Shown: positions 11,661-23,472, counted from the stretch's first letter. The stretch: 64,000 nt of DNA from Hippasteria phrygiana (GCA_037893225.1 JAZGUH010000057.1:434001-498000), one strand, 5' to 3'. Notes: generated by a model not told the origin, from the letters alone. Program-made: numbers and translations.

Positions 11661-12556
11661 CAGTTGACAAAAGAATGGGAGCCATGCTCAAGATTCACAG
11701 ATGAACAACTGTTAAGGGAAAGAGTGGAATTGTTGAGAGTTCTGTCCAGGAACAATCTGCTTTTAGTCCTCTTGTATGTTTGACTTAAACTCAAGCTATG
11801 AAATAGAATCAATTTTATGTCCCGTAAATGTTCCACACCGAAGTAGCATTTTGTAGGACCTTTGCTTTCACATGTATAACACACATGATTTACACTCTAC
11901 ATAATTGGAAAGCGTGTACATTGTACAATTCCCTCTTTTCATGGACATTTGATTAATTATTCAGTATAGGGATGTGATGAGTTGGTCTCACCAACAGGGG
12001 AAGTTAAACCATCTGGGTCTATAGGCCTGAAAATTGAGATAATTTCTTTGGTATCTATTGAAGATATAACCGGTATGTACGTCTGGACCCAGGAAAACTG
12101 TAAAGGTGGTGGGGCTTGCAACCTAAAATGTAGCCAGCCCCACCATGCCACCTGTGTTGTAGTGCTTTACCTACATGTATAGTGGCTTTTTTCCTCGAGA
12201 AAAGTGCCTCGAGAAAAGAGAAACTGACATGCACCCCCAAGAACAAAGTTCCATGTCTGTAATATATATTATTGCAGTCACTTTCTCATGGAGGGTGGGG
12301 TGTGATGTGGGGAATGAGAATTTTGAGAGAAAGTCTGAAATACCTGCATTCATGAAGTACAGTGTACTGGTACATGTATGTTTCATTTGTTCACACAAAG
12401 CCAATGGAACCCACTGGACACAGCGTTTGTTCATTACATAGACGATAGTATTGCTGTGTTATACTAGTCGGCAATCTCAAGTGTCTGTATGAGCATTTTT
12501 GTAAAAACATCCTTTGATTAACCTACATGTAGGGAAGTTTTGCAAATACATAGTGT

Positions 12557-12704
12557 GAAGTGACTAACTCTAAATAAGTGTGGTTCTATTAGAACCATAC
12601 ATGTACACCTAATGACGGTTAGAACATAATGAGGAAAATTAGTTAATACATGTACCTTTGGTTGTTCCTGGAGCCATACTTCTATTTTGAGAGTTAGTCA
12701 CTTC
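12557..12704. mobile_element. MITE of the GAAGTGACTAACTCT family, copy 1
   Basis: Perfect 15-bp inverted ends, GAAGTGACTAACTCT at 12557-12571 and its complement at 12690-12704. The same end occurs at 53659-53826. The 148-bp unit has no coding capacity. Confidence 0.75.
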
Positions 12705-13049
12705 AAAAGTGTAATGGTGCATCCCCAAATTTTCTTTCAGTTTGCACTTCGCATTATGCAAAGCCTGGAAACACATTTTCATTTGATCAAACACATCAAT
12801 ACTATCAAATTCTGTCCCATCATAAAAAGGATACTGTTGCTGGCCATCATCTGCATAATTCCATTGCATTTTGTATACGAGGCTACACAATGCCTTCAGT
12901 TCTGATAGGCATATGTGAGCAATCTTAAATATATCCAAGACTGCTCCAAACTCTTGAATATGGATGACGGCCATAGCCGCGGTTTGAAAAAGACCACCTG
13001 GTTGGTTGACGTCTATAGGTGCATTCCTGCATGTATTCAATCCATTCAT
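12705..13049 (-). CDS. Unrecognised open segment, possible exon or element fragment
   Basis: On the - strand an open frame runs from an AG acceptor-like site near 13025 (ACATGCAG) through NAPIDVNQPGGLFQTAAMAV and IHIQEFGAVLDIFKIAHICL to LKENLGMHHYTF, where a MITE begins. Amino-acid usage looks protein-like, with no low complexity and a plausible helix-rich pattern. I do not recognise the family. It may be a piece of a transposon gene or a chance frame. It lies in a PDE intron on the opposite strand. Confidence 0.3.
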
Positions 13050-13341
13050 GTTTCAACTATATTGTTCTTGAATGGGAGTTTAATGTTTAGATGGAGCTTT
13101 TTCAAACAAAGCTTTTATTCACATAAGGGGGGGGGGGGCATCAAAGAGCAATGAATAGGATCATTTTATTCAGTGTGGTGCCTATTGTTTGCGTTTATGT
13201 TTGGCTGCACATCCCTGATGCTAGCATACATGTACCATCACCCATCAATAACAGCCGAACAGAAGGGGTTCAACTCACCAAAATATGAATGACAGTGAAC
13301 TCTTGAAAACTTAGTGAAATTGTTTGCATTTACTCTGGCAG

Positions 13342-13485
13342 GTTGATGAAGAGACGGGGTATAAGACACGACAGATGCTGAGCATGCCTATCAAGAATGC
13401 TTACGGCTCCATATTAGGTGTCATTCTACTGGTCAATAAACAAGATGGAACACCCTTCAACAGGAATGATGAGGACATGTTTGAG
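13342..13485 (+). CDS. PDE exon 2 of window: GAF-B core with NK-F-DE signature
   Basis: 144 nt, 48 codons, phase 0 at both ends. It begins VDEETGYKTRQMLSMPI and ends NRNDEDMFE. The peptide contains the GAF signature NK(x)nF(x)3DE (VNKQDGTPFNRNDE), which in PDE GAF domains supports the cyclic-nucleotide-binding fold. The acceptor is CTGGCAG and the donor GTACAT, a weaker donor than its neighbours. GAF-B in this family contributes to dimerisation and regulation; binding by this particular GAF is not shown. Confidence 0.95.
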
Positions 13486-13537
13486 GTACATGTGTATGCA
13501 GTAATAATCAAGTATTCCAAAATCTTGTATATTAGAA

Positions 13538-13976
13538 ATATGTGACCCGCTCCAGAAAAAGGTGATATAAGTCGCGCTATGCATTTACATGTAATGGCCC
13601 TTTCAATGTTGAGAGGGTGAATTTTTTTGTCAAAATTCATTTTTTTTCTTTTTTTCTTTAATGACATCTTAAATATCTAAAGTTTCAGGTTTGGTGCGCA
13701 ACAATGTTGATTTCAGTGAATAAAGTGAAAAAATAACCTTGTTCCATTGCATTGTATTAGAACTAGCTATTTCAAAGCCTGTTTTCTCTGTTGTGCAATT
13801 TGAATTCCATAGAACCAATTAATATGCAAAAACGCGATATCTCCAGAACAGAAACGGCTTTGGAGCTCTATCATGTACCAAATGAAAGCTTACATTGCGG
13901 GCTTTCCAAACATACATAAAACAAATTTTTCATATTTTGCGACATAATATACCTTTTTCCAGAGCGGGTCACATAT
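13538..13976. mobile_element. MITE with GTGACCCGCTC ends
   Basis: ATATGTGACCCGCTCCAGAA at the left is mirrored by CCAGAGCGGGTCACATAT at the right, followed by matching inner words (AAAAAGGTGATAT against ATATACCTTTTT). About 440 bp, non-coding. It begins about 50 bp after the donor of the second PDE exon. Confidence 0.8.
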
Positions 13977-13993
13977 GGACTGTATACCAGTGA

Positions 13994-14126
13994 TATTATA
14001 CAAATATTGACTGCTTCGAGTGGTGAAGTAAAACTAGCCTCTCGAAGTGATCCATGCAGCATTCTATTTTTCACGAGGCGAAGCTGAGGGAAAATAGAAT
14101 GTTAAGCAGTCAATATTTGTTTTATA
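13994..14126. mobile_element. Small palindromic MITE
   Basis: ACAAATATTGACTGCT (14000-14015) is exactly inverted at 14105-14120. A second nested inverted pair, GCATTCTATTTTTC/GAAAATAGAATG, lies at 14059-14101. The unit is about 130 bp. The end word recurs singly at 14939-14955. Confidence 0.65.
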
Positions 14127-14507
14127 ACACCTCTCTTGCAAATTCTGCTTTATTTAAGCACTTATTGATTCATTTCATTTAAATACAGTTAAATGTACGT
14201 CTGTTTGAATTTGGAATTATTTTCTCTTTTCCAAACTACAATGTACATGTACATTGTATACCCCTTCATGAAATGTTTGAACCCAGTTCTGTAGCAGTAG
14301 CGCTTGGGAAGAATATGCGCAACGTGCTTTGATAACCATAAGATAGCACCTTCTTTAATGTGGCTTAGTATTTTTTCACTGCTTACAAACTAGATAGATT
14401 TCTGTGAGGTGCATAGACACGGTCATGACATATTTACACCAAGTAATAAACCGTCATTTTCAAATGTTAGTCTTCGATTAATTATTGTGTATGCTCTGCT
14501 ATGAAAG

Positions 14508-14600
14508 GCTTTCTCTATCTTCTGTGGCATGGGAATCAACAACACCCACATGTATGAGAATGTGTGCCGAGCTGTAGCCAAGCAACGGGTAGCATTAGAG
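14508..14600 (+). CDS. PDE exon 3 of window: end of GAF-B
   Basis: 93 nt, 31 codons ([17 protein letters not shown], then [14 protein letters not shown]), phase 0. It matches the FCGLGINNT helix that closes GAF-B in PDE11 and the AKQ-VALE linker to the catalytic domain. The acceptor ATGAAAG has a weak pyrimidine tract and the donor GTAAGA is strong. It lies only 1.0 kb after the previous exon, and that intron holds two MITEs (13538-13976 and 13994-14126). Confidence 0.94.
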
Positions 14601-14979
14601 GTAAGATCACCATTAATTTGTCAGCAGTGTTCCTGGTGGAGTGCTTTTTAGTGGTGTTGCTTCTACCCACATGGAAGGTCACATGAAATGGAATGATCAA
14701 TACTTAAACTCACACAGTGCATCTGTAGACATGGTAGATCCAATTTACCATCCCTTTCAAGCTTCGGTTTGCTATTCTGAAGGCGTTGCCCCTTTTAGCA
14801 ATCTCTTGGATTGTATGCTGATTTAAATTTATATATTCACGAGCACAGGGGTGAAAGGTGAAACTGAAAGCTTGAACAGTATCATGTACATGTCATATCA
14901 CATGTAAAAGTTGAATTTTTTGTTGTATTTTTTCAGGGGTCAATATTTGTTTTGTATTCAGGCGTGCATGCCTATAGAA

Positions 14980-15999
14980 CGGGAGCCCAAGGGGGGTCAG
15001 CCTAGCTGGAAAGTAAACCAATTTCCATGTATATAGCAATGGTCCACATGCATGCTGATGTAAGGAAATGGACGTCTGCCGAGCACACTGTGGTGGGTGT
15101 GGTCAGGAGCGCCATGACAAAGGGCCCCTAAAATTGGGCTAGCCTATCTGGTGAGTTAAACTTGATGAAACCTACTGGAAAATGTTCGGCATAGTCCCAG
15201 GTATTATAAATGGCCACTGCCAGACATTTTCAGTGGTAGTGTTCCCGCCAGACGGAAAAAGACTCTGCACAGGAGGGGGCGTGGCCGTAACCCCCTCCCG
15301 TTCCTTTTCGCTGATACAGTTGGAACGCGACAATAGAGAAAAATGTGAAACCAGTTTCTATAGATGCCTTGACGCTTGTAGAAAATAAAAATGTAACTTA
15401 AGAGTAATTTAAGATCAGACTAATTAACTTAAGAGCGGCGCGAATAGTGCGGAAGGGGCGGGGCCGCCACCCCCTTCCAAGTACATTTTCCCTTATATCA
15501 TCGCAATACATTATTTTAATCTTGTCCAATTTTCCTGGCATATTTGCCGATGCCTTGTGGCTATTATATACCCATTAAAAATTTAAAACACACCATTCTC
15601 ATCAAATGTCTATTTCCCGAAACAAATAGGCTATTGACCATGTTCAATGTGTACAGTAGGCCTACATTATACAATGATGTGTTGCGGCCGGAGCTTTAAT
15701 AGTTTTTCAAAACGAGGTACAGATAATAAAAACTTACAAAAACAGATTTTTACATCCATTTCCCTTGTTATTTATGCTTTGAAATACACTTGGACACGAG
15801 ATAAAACATTCTTACATTATAACACTTGTTATTTTCACCCTTTTGTGGGCGTGGCCTAAATATGTAAAGCAGGGTGCGAATAAGAGCACTCTGATTCAAA
15901 CAAGAAAATGTGAGATTTTCTGGCAAAACAGTTTTTGCATTAACTGTGTTAATAGTGCACTGCAAATATGATTTTGAAAAAGATTGTGTAAATCAATAA
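14980..15999 (+). repeat. 1-kb repeat, copy A (inverted partner at 21724-22733)
   Basis: From GGGAGCCCAAGGGGGGTCAG to GATTGTGTAAATCAATAA the sequence aligns, with scattered differences and small indels, to the reverse complement of 21724-22733. Open frames in both copies (15182-15388 and 22321-22533) share a beginning, MFGIVPGI-NGHCQTFSVV, but then diverge by frameshift, so the shared DNA rather than a protein explains them. Family not recognised. The two copies flank the YR retroelement region. Confidence 0.75.
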
Positions 16000-16810
16000 C
16001 ATAACGTTTTAAACTTACATAAGTTCTTTTTTAATGAAAAATGACAGTGGTGTACATGGTATAAGAAACAAACACATGGGGGACACACGTACATGTGGGA
16101 ATGGATGGAGAAACATATCAGAGAGAAAAAGAGCAAAGAGGGGAGAGGCACATCAAAGGGAGTAAGGAGTGGAGAAGTGACACTGACAGCAAGAATGTGG
16201 CTTGGGTGAGAATGGAGGGGAAGGAGGAGGGCACAGAAGAGGCAAAAACCCGGAGGTGGTTAACAGGCAACGGAGGGAATAGAGGAAACGGAAGACATGA
16301 AAGAAGGAAAGAAACCTAGGACGGATCCAGGAATTATTGTCAGTCAGACCCATCAGATTTTTGTTATGTCCGATTTTTTGCGGACAGCCGGACATATACA
16401 TGTACATGTAGGTAATGCAGCACATTGTGACTGACCACATACAGATAATAACCCCTGCAGAATGCTATCTTTTTGTATTATAACTGTTAATGGTCCCTTA
16501 AGGAGACTTTTTAAAGTAATTTTTTGTACCTTAGGGAGACATTTTGATGTCTCCCTAGTGTCACAGCCCCCTTAAGGAGTGATAATTTTACTGTCGCAAA
16601 TAGGTTATATCGATAGAGAATGGTCCAAAACATAAATATACCGAAATTCGTGGGGGTAGGATAAGAAGAAAGTTGGGTTTCATGCTACTACGCTACGCTC
16701 AACCGCATGAAAAACAATTTCATTGTGGACATTCAATGGTAACAATAGAAAACAAAGGAAGTTAGAATTTATTAATATAATTGTAATTATAATTTTCCTC
16801 AATTGCCGGA
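16000..16810. other. Stretch with purine-rich tract, no gene
   Basis: A purine-rich tract (16095-16320, GAGAGG/GGAAGG words) gives an uninterrupted but low-complexity frame on the + strand. No gene is supported. Confidence 0.5.
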
Positions 16811-17003
16811 TAGGGCGACACATAATGCTATAAAAGAGTGGGTTTGGGTGATGCGGTCGAATAGGGCGACACATAACTGTCGCCCTATTGTGAAAGTCGC
16901 GCCTTTGGAGTGTTTTTTAGTAAGGCGCATGGGGAAAGTGCTCTAAATGGGCGACACTCGTATCGCCCCTTTGGGGTTATTTCGGGCAGAGTCGCCCATT
17001 TGC
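16811..17003. mobile_element. MITE of the GGGCGACAC family, copy 2
   Basis: Inverted relative of 6737-6931. It carries TAGGGCGACACATAA at 16811 and 16863 and the complementary TGTCGCCC/GTCGCCCATTTG on the right. Confidence 0.65.
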
Positions 17004-17289
17004 AGCAGCCAGGAGATTTCTAATTATTATTGTTATTATAATAGCAGCATGGGATGGAGGTACCTGTATATCGTAGGTGACCAAGTGCAGAAAAACAGTT
17101 GTTAGTACAAATTATGTGAATAAATTTGAGATTAAATAATTAGATTTAACAAATATCCAAATTTATATTTATCACAAACAATACAAACAAACTTTTCATT
17201 TTAGCCCTTCTGGCTCTTCGGGTATATCCCCGGCAATCTTCTGTACATTATTACAGTTCTTGGCTCTCTAAGCCCTTCGGGTAACTTAA

Positions 17290-17357
17290 TTACTTCAAAT
17301 AAAAAGGGTTCATCATAAAATACAATCTTTGATTCCATGTGGTATCTTTTGAATAAT

Positions 17358-17398
<41 letters not shown>

Positions 17399-18300
17399 AA
17401 ATAAACTCTATAAATTTCTCTAAACCTTGTATAACTTAATGGTCTATGAGATATGGGTACATGAGTTTTCGAGTGAGAACGATATGACAAGGGGATGAAT
17501 ATAGAAACATCTTGACCAATGTTAATACGACATCTCAAAAAATATCGCAGCAATAACTCTATTGGAGAATATTTAGTGAAAGAATTAGCTACATACGATA
17601 TGTTTCCGTCTCTAAAAACATCGGTTTTTGAGCGTGGAATAAAAACTGATAATCCTTTGTTGTTTAATAACAATGTTAAATGGATTGCTTTCAACTGAGA
17701 TAACTCATCATGTCGGAATAACAAAGCATGAGCAACAGCTACATAACACGCTGTTCTAAGTTCAAGTAAGTTATTCTGAGGACCTTCGAATTTGTCAGTG
17801 ATTAAGTGTACTTGATCCAGGGTCAAGGGGAGTTTCTGATTAGGAGGCTTATGTAGCTGTTTTCTCCCACTTAATACAATTTGTTGAACAAGGGTGAATC
17901 AACAGGATTTGGTACAGAATTAACAAGGGTGTGTAGCCATTTTATGGAGGCTGCCGTGGTTGTAAATGCACTATCTGATGCACAAATGGATTTTCTATCC
18001 ACTAAATATGCAACAATAATTTGATCTTTAATTGGTAGAGAATTCTGAAATCCAAGTTGTTGGAGCGAAGTAAAAAATAATCTAGCTTGATAAAGATACG
18101 ACTTGATGGTGCCGTTTGATTTTGCACCGAGTGCGATCTACATGTAGAAGGATCTGTCGCTTGACTCTTTCTAGTCCATCTGGGAATTCTGTCCAATACT
18201 GATGGTTGTATATAACCTGTTCATCGTAAAAGAGATTATGATGGACACTTGGAAAAATCAAGTTTGACGGCTCCAATTGGGCCGATAAAATCAGGCGATC
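17290..18300 (-). pseudogene. Tyrosine recombinase of the YR element
   Basis: The core-binding part reads VAYLVDRKSICASDSAFTTT and AASIKWLHTLVNSVPNPV (about 18010-17890), the SAM-like fold of phage-type integrases. After a frame break comes LRTACYVAVAHALLFRHDEL with the first catalytic Arg (RHDEL), then IPRSKTDVFRDG. The frame then enters a (TA)n microsatellite and stops. The expected His-x-x-Arg and Tyr boxes were not found, so it is C-terminally truncated or disrupted. Confidence 0.75.
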
Positions 18301-18376
18301 CTAAAAAGGAGTTCTTATTTCTTGTGTGTTCTATCAAATTGTGGCCTTCAAATGAAATGACATCTATACATGTAAT

Positions 18377-19259
18377 TCACAATTTGTAACAGGACCATAA
18401 TAAGGGCCAAAATACAGCAGAAGGCCACCAGGGGAAGACCAGAACACCTTTTGCCCTACAGTAATGGATATGCTTTAACACTGAAGGAATTAGTACTACA
18501 GGTGGAACCAACAGACAATTTTCCCCTGTCCAATTTTGGACAAAAGCATCTACTCCTAGTGAGCCTGGGTTCCAAAATCTTGAATAGAATCGAGGGAGTT
18601 TGGTATTATAGAATGTGGCAAAGCAGTGAATTGTGAAAGGACCCCATCTATCTGTGAGATGTTGAAATAGTTGATCAAAGAGGGTCCAGTCATCCGTGTC
18701 TAATAATCTGCTTATAAAATCTGCTTGTTCGTTTTGTTTTCTCGGTATCCATTGCACTTCCAACATAATTTAGACAAGATTAAAAAATTTGTCGAGACAA
18801 AAATTGTAAATCATGTTTCATGCTTCCTACTTCGACAATATGAGCGGCGGACTGAGAATCTGTAAATACTTCAAGTTGGGAATTTCTGACCAAGGGAGAA
18901 AATGATTTTATGGCAAATAAAATGGTGTTTAATTCACGCAATGTAGAGCTTTTCTGGGATTCCTCTTCTGTCCAGAGTTTATGAGCTGTGTGGATATCGT
19001 TACACAATATTGCACCTCATCCTAACAAGCTTGCATCACAACAAACTATTATATTGACTTTAGGACACGCAAAAATATGTCTAACGTTAAGAGCGGCTAC
19101 ATTAGCTTTCCAAAATGAGATATCAGACCAGCACTGATCATTTAAATGAATTATGTCATCTTCGTGTGCTGCCTCCGCTATTACTATCTGGCAATGTCTA
19201 GTCATTAATCTGGTAATTCCACCACAGACGGGACCAAGAGAGATGATCTGTCTTACCAA
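18377..19259 (-). pseudogene. RNase H and connection of the YR element
   Basis: VCCDASLLG near 19030 supplies the first RNase H Asp. ELNTILFAIKSFSPL supplies the Glu, EVFTDSQSAAHIV the second Asp, and WIPRKQNEQADFISR the final block. After it come DDW, HCFATFYNTKLPRFYSRFW and VLVFPWWPSAVFWPLL, the usual connection segment between RNase H and the recombinase in DIRS-like and related pols. Two frame breaks occur near 18770 and 19015. Confidence 0.85.
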
Positions 19260-19261
19260 TG

Positions 19262-20075
19262 AGTGTCAACGGCGAATGGTTACGCATGGCGATGATAGGA
19301 TTTCTAAAATGGTGTTAGAGATTTTTTGAATTCTTCTCTCAGAAACTTGAAGAGTACCTGCCAGTGTATTCCAAATCATTCCTAACCATTCGATATTTGT
19401 TGATGGGTCCCAATTAGACTTGTCTATGTTGTAGATAAAGCCTGCGCGTATGAGGTCGACACGAACATGCTTAGAGATATTTTTAGCTACGTGAAGGTCT
19501 GCTTCTAGTTGATTTCGTGGGACTACCACAAACCCATCGTCTAAATACAATGCAATGAATATACCACAAGCTCGCCAGTGCTTAACAAGGGGTTTCAGTG
19601 TTTTGGTGAAGATTAAGGGAAGGAAGTAAGCCCAAAAGGAAGAACATTAAATTGAAAATATCTAGTTATTCTGTTGATGTTCCAGGAAAACCCCAAATAT
19701 TTCTGATGTTCCGATGAGATCAATATGATGATAACCCGATTTCAAATCAAAGGTGAACAAAAAGGCACCCTTCGATAAATATTGCAATGCCACCTTCCAA
19801 TCATTCAATTTGAAGTGTTGCTTGGTAACAAACTTATTGAGTCTACGTAAGTCAAGTATTAGTCTCTTCTTTCGGGATGTTTGATGTGAAACGGATAGGG
19901 GACTAATAATGTACGATGGATGAGAGACTTCCGTAATACGATCTGATGACAGGAGTTCTAAAATAGAATTAGTAACAAAGGAATGTTCCTTAAGAGCCGA
20001 CTTATTGTTTGTTGAGGTCATTGGGGAAGGCGTGTTTGTAAATGGAATTTGATAACCATGGTTAATGATGGACAT
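19262..20075 (-). pseudogene. Reverse transcriptase of the YR element
   Basis: RT blocks in order: SYIISPLSVS, KKRLILDLRRLNKFV, FTFDLKSGYHHIDL (first catalytic Asp), then after a frameshift near 19620-19635 VLPFGL, LPLIFTKTLKPLV, and YLDDGFVVVP (catalytic YxDD). The YLDDG form and the following 'AG--NXXKS-W-P...I-WLG' block fit DIRS/Ty3-like RTs. Not functional as it stands. Confidence 0.85.
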
Positions 20076-20370
20076 TACATATTGTTAAGTGGCAATAGTC
20101 GACCAGAGGACCTCGCCAATTCTGACCGTGCATCTGGCACGGTGAAGGGTTGCTGATAGATGGGAACCCGCCAGGGTGCATTTCTGGAGTGGAGGTTGTA
20201 GTAACCAATCGAAGGGCTGGCTGTGGCGCTGGGCTTGAGTTTACCGCCGAGCATTGCTGGGTTTGTGGTGTATGGGCAGTATCCAGACCAGTGGCCTTGC
20301 ATTCCGCAACTGAAGCACTAGTCAAAATTTGGCATGCATGTTGAGAAAAAGAATTTACACAAACGAGCAA
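20062..20370 (-). pseudogene. Gag-like end with CCHC zinc knuckle
   Basis: On the - strand 20317-20276 encode CFSCGMQGHWSGYC, a perfect CX2CX4HX4C zinc knuckle, the nucleic-acid-binding motif of retroelement Gag proteins. It lies directly upstream of the RT frame. The rest of gag is not recognisable further upstream, so the 5' part is missing or too diverged. Confidence 0.75.
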
Positions 20371-20380
20371 ACCAAGCCAA

Positions 20381-21723
20381 GAAACAATAGAAAAACCACA
20401 ATAGGGCGGTTGGGAGGGAAAGCCGAACCCAGATAACCTGAAGTGAGGAATAGATTGATGAGCGCACTTTTATAGAGCTACATTGAAAGCTGGTTATGTA
20501 ATGATCCCATTGTAATGATTAGGAATGCGGGCAATTGATCGCCCAACCGAATGAAACTACATTTAGGTTACATTAAAGTCTATGGGAATGTCTCCCAAAT
20601 GACCCATCGCCGGTAATTATTATTACTGTAATTATTATAATTGATTTTGGGTCACAGCAGGAGGGGTTTCGACACCCCCCCCCCTTCCCCGGATCCGCCC
20701 CTAGAAACCCTGACAGTGACAGACCAGTATTGGAGTATAGTATATACCTGATTATTCGAGCTGAAGTCCCCACCATAGATGCCCCTATTCCCACCCAGCA
20801 TGGTACTTTTAAGTGCAGAAGTTCCAAATTATTGGTTTGCCAGAATCACATACAGGAGTCTGACACCATTCAGAGGACTTATTGCCTCCTTTAATGTCTT
20901 CCCCTTCCCTTTAATAACCCTTGCCACACTTATACCATCTCCTATCGAGTACCGAAGTGATGACGTCAATCAATGCAATGTTTGGAAGCAGAATACATTC
21001 TAAACTGCATTTGTGTGGAACCAGTTGTCGCGCCAACTGACCTCAGACTTTGGTACTCTATTAATCCTACTTCTTGCCACTTTTTTTTTCCGCCATCCTT
21101 ATCTCCCACCCATCTCTTTCATCCTCGCCCAAACAAAACTCTTTTGTTCCTTGCAGGTCATTTCCCTCCATTTGATGTTCACCTGTCGATCTCTCCTCTA
21201 GTCCTTAATCTCTCTTTGATATGCCCCGCACGTTATTCATGTAAATGCAATTTTGAGTTTTGCCCTTCATTTTATAAATATAGTATTTTATAAACACTGT
21301 GTACAGGTTCTGTATATACTTCTGAGGACAAGAGGAGAATGAAAATACAAAGAGGACAAGAGGAGAATGAAAATACAAAGAAACCTTTCAGTCCTCGCAA
21401 GTCAAGTCTTTTGTTGAAATGGGTCCTCGGAAGTAAAAATACATGCTTGAGCCCCCCCCCCCCCCCCCCGAGGTTGTCAATTTGTTTGTTTGTTTGTTTG
21501 TTTATTATTATTATTGAGTTTTTTTAGTCCTAGGAATTGACCGTGGTGATATGTATGTGGCTATGGGGGTGTAATGGCGCCACCAACGTCAAAAGAGTCC
21601 TTACACCCCCCCCCCCCCCCTTTTCAAAATGATTTTCCTGGGCAAAAAATCTGGGGCAACATTTTGTGAAAAATGTCAACATTCTTAAAAAATATTTTAA
21701 ACAAAAATTGGTGAGCCTTTATT
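20381..21723. other. Stretch with homopolymer tracts, no gene
   Basis: Contains poly-C runs (20676-20688, 21454-21470, 21607-21620), a (TTTG)n run (21481-21504), and the direct repeat GAGGACAAGAGGAGAATGAA at 21326 and 21354. No exon or RNA gene was seen. Confidence 0.5.
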
Positions 21724-22733
21724 TTATTGATTTACACAATCTGTTTAAAAATTTACTTTACACAATTAGCAATGGAGAATTGGTGTTTTGCCAGCAAAAT
21801 CTCACATTTTCCTTGCTTGAAGTGCTCTTATTCACACCCTGCCTGACATATTTAGGCCACGCCCACAAAAGGGTGAAAATAACAAGTGTTATACATGTAA
21901 TGTAAGAATCTTGTGTCCAAATGTATTTCACAGCATAAAGAACTAGGGAAATGGATGTAAAAAACTGTTTTTGTAAGTTTTTATTATCTGTACATGTACC
22001 TCTTTTTGAAAAACTAAGCTCCGGCCCCAATACATATAATATATTGTTAGTACTGTACATATCGAACATTAACATGGTCAATAGCCTACATTGTACTTGT
22101 TTCGGGAAATGGACATTTGATGAGAATGTTGTGTTCTATATTTTTAATGGGTATAAAATAGCCACAAGGCAACGGCAAATATGCCAGGAAAATTTGACAG
22201 GATTAAAAGAATGTATTGCGATGATATAAGTGAAAATGTACTTGGAAGGGGGTGGCGGCCACGCCCATTCCGCACTATTCGCGCCACTCTTAAGTTAATA
22301 AGTCTGATCTTAAATGACTCTTAAGTTACATTTTTATTTTCTACAAGTGTCAAGGCATCTATAGAAACTGGTTTCACATTTTTCTCTGTCGCCACTATAT
22401 CAGCGAAAAGGAACAGAAGTGGGTTACGGCCACGCCCCCTCTTGTACAAGTTTTTTTTCGTCTGGCGGGCACACTCCACCACTGAAAATGTCTGGCAGTG
22501 GCCATTCATGATACCTGGTACTATGCCGAACATTTTCCAGTAGGTTTCATCAGGTTAACTCACCAGCTAGGCTAGCCCAATTTTGGGGACCCTTTGTCAT
22601 GGCCCTCCTGACCACACCCACCACAGTGTGCTCGGCAGACGTCCATTTCCTTACATCAGCATGCATGTGGATCATTGCTATATACATAAAAATTGGTTAA
22701 CTTTCCAGCTAGGCTGACCCCCCTGGGCTCCCG
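21724..22733 (-). repeat. 1-kb repeat, copy B (inverted partner at 14980-15999)
   Basis: Reverse-complement match to 14980-15999 from TTATTGATTTACACAATCT to GACCCCCCTGGGCTCCCG, including the AACATTTTCCAGTAGGTTTC and GACGTCCATTTCCTTACATC blocks. Outside these limits the similarity stops. No matching target-site duplications flank the pair. Confidence 0.75.
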
Positions 22734-23091
22734 GTCTACTAGTACACGGAGGTCATGTGAGGGTCATCTTGACAAATATTCTAAATTGATGAGTGGCCAC
22801 ACTGTTCATGTATACATGGTATACATGCTGATTTACAAAAGGACAGTCGGGAGAAGCCCTGCAGTCTGTTGAATTAGATGTACAGCCCCAACAAAGAACA
22901 TACAGAACATTATACAATGCCTTCAAGAAGCACCAATAGATCTACATGTACTTTTTTACCTAACCAATTTTAAAATTGCCTTCTCTAGCTATTTTAAAAT
23001 ATACTTTTTGTAAAACCTAACCTATTTTTAGCTTCCTTGTCCATCGATTCTAATTTATTGTTTGCTTGCCTTGTCTCCGTTATTGTTACAG

Positions 23092-23142
23092 ACACTTTCA
23101 TACCATGCAACAGCCCCACGAGAAGAGGCCATCAGATTAAAG
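23092..23142 (+). CDS. PDE exon 4 of window: GAF-catalytic linker
   Basis: 51 nt, 17 codons (TLSYHATAPREEAIRLK), phase 0. The acceptor is TTGTTACAG and the donor GTAACT. It matches the conserved 'LSYHA' linker helix found between GAF-B and the catalytic domain of PDE5 and PDE11. The preceding intron is 8.5 kb and contains the YR retroelement and its flanking inverted repeats. Confidence 0.93.
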
Positions 23143-23472
23143 GTAACTCTATTTTGTGTGAAGCTTTGTTCAGTACTGCCCCGCCTCCCCCCCCCCCCCC
23201 CAGCTATACCGCTGCCCAAATCGAATAGCGCCCTCCTATTGTGTCTGCCATATCTCAAAAAGGGTAATGACATTCAATCTCATCATCATTGACTGCAGCA
23301 CAAGGGAAATAATTTCGGAGGTGTATTTTTATGCGAAATCTAATCCCGATAAATATTTCTTGACTTACTTCCTCTACATGTACATTAAAAATCTCAAAGT
23401 TCCAAATGAAAGTCACTGGCAAAAGAGCCAGAAAGATGGGAGTAGCCTGTTGTTGAAAATTTGTCACGTAAA

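Larger units (their letters stand above)
17205..20380 (-). mobile_element. YR (DIRS-type) retrotransposon, degenerate
   Basis: Going down the - strand the order is a zinc-knuckle gag end (20317-20276), reverse transcriptase (20075-19262), RNase H with connection (19259-18377), and a tyrosine recombinase (about 18300-17290). A tyrosine recombinase in place of a DDE integrase is what defines DIRS-order elements. Frameshifts and stops separate the parts. A (TA)n tract cuts the recombinase frame at 17360-17391, and no C-terminal catalytic Tyr region was seen after it. Short repeats AAGCCCTTCGGGTAA and AGCCCTTCTGGCTCTTCGGG at 17205-17285 may be remains of terminal or internal-complementary repeats. 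Confidence 0.82.

Noticed and set aside
15182..15388. Shared peptide MFGIVPGI-NGHCQTF in two places
   Set aside because: Explained by the 1-kb inverted DNA repeat. The two frames diverge by indels after about 20 residues, so coding constraint is unlikely.
16095..16319. 75-codon frame in purine-rich DNA
   Set aside because: Low-complexity Glu/Arg/Gly string caused by GAGAGG-type repeats.
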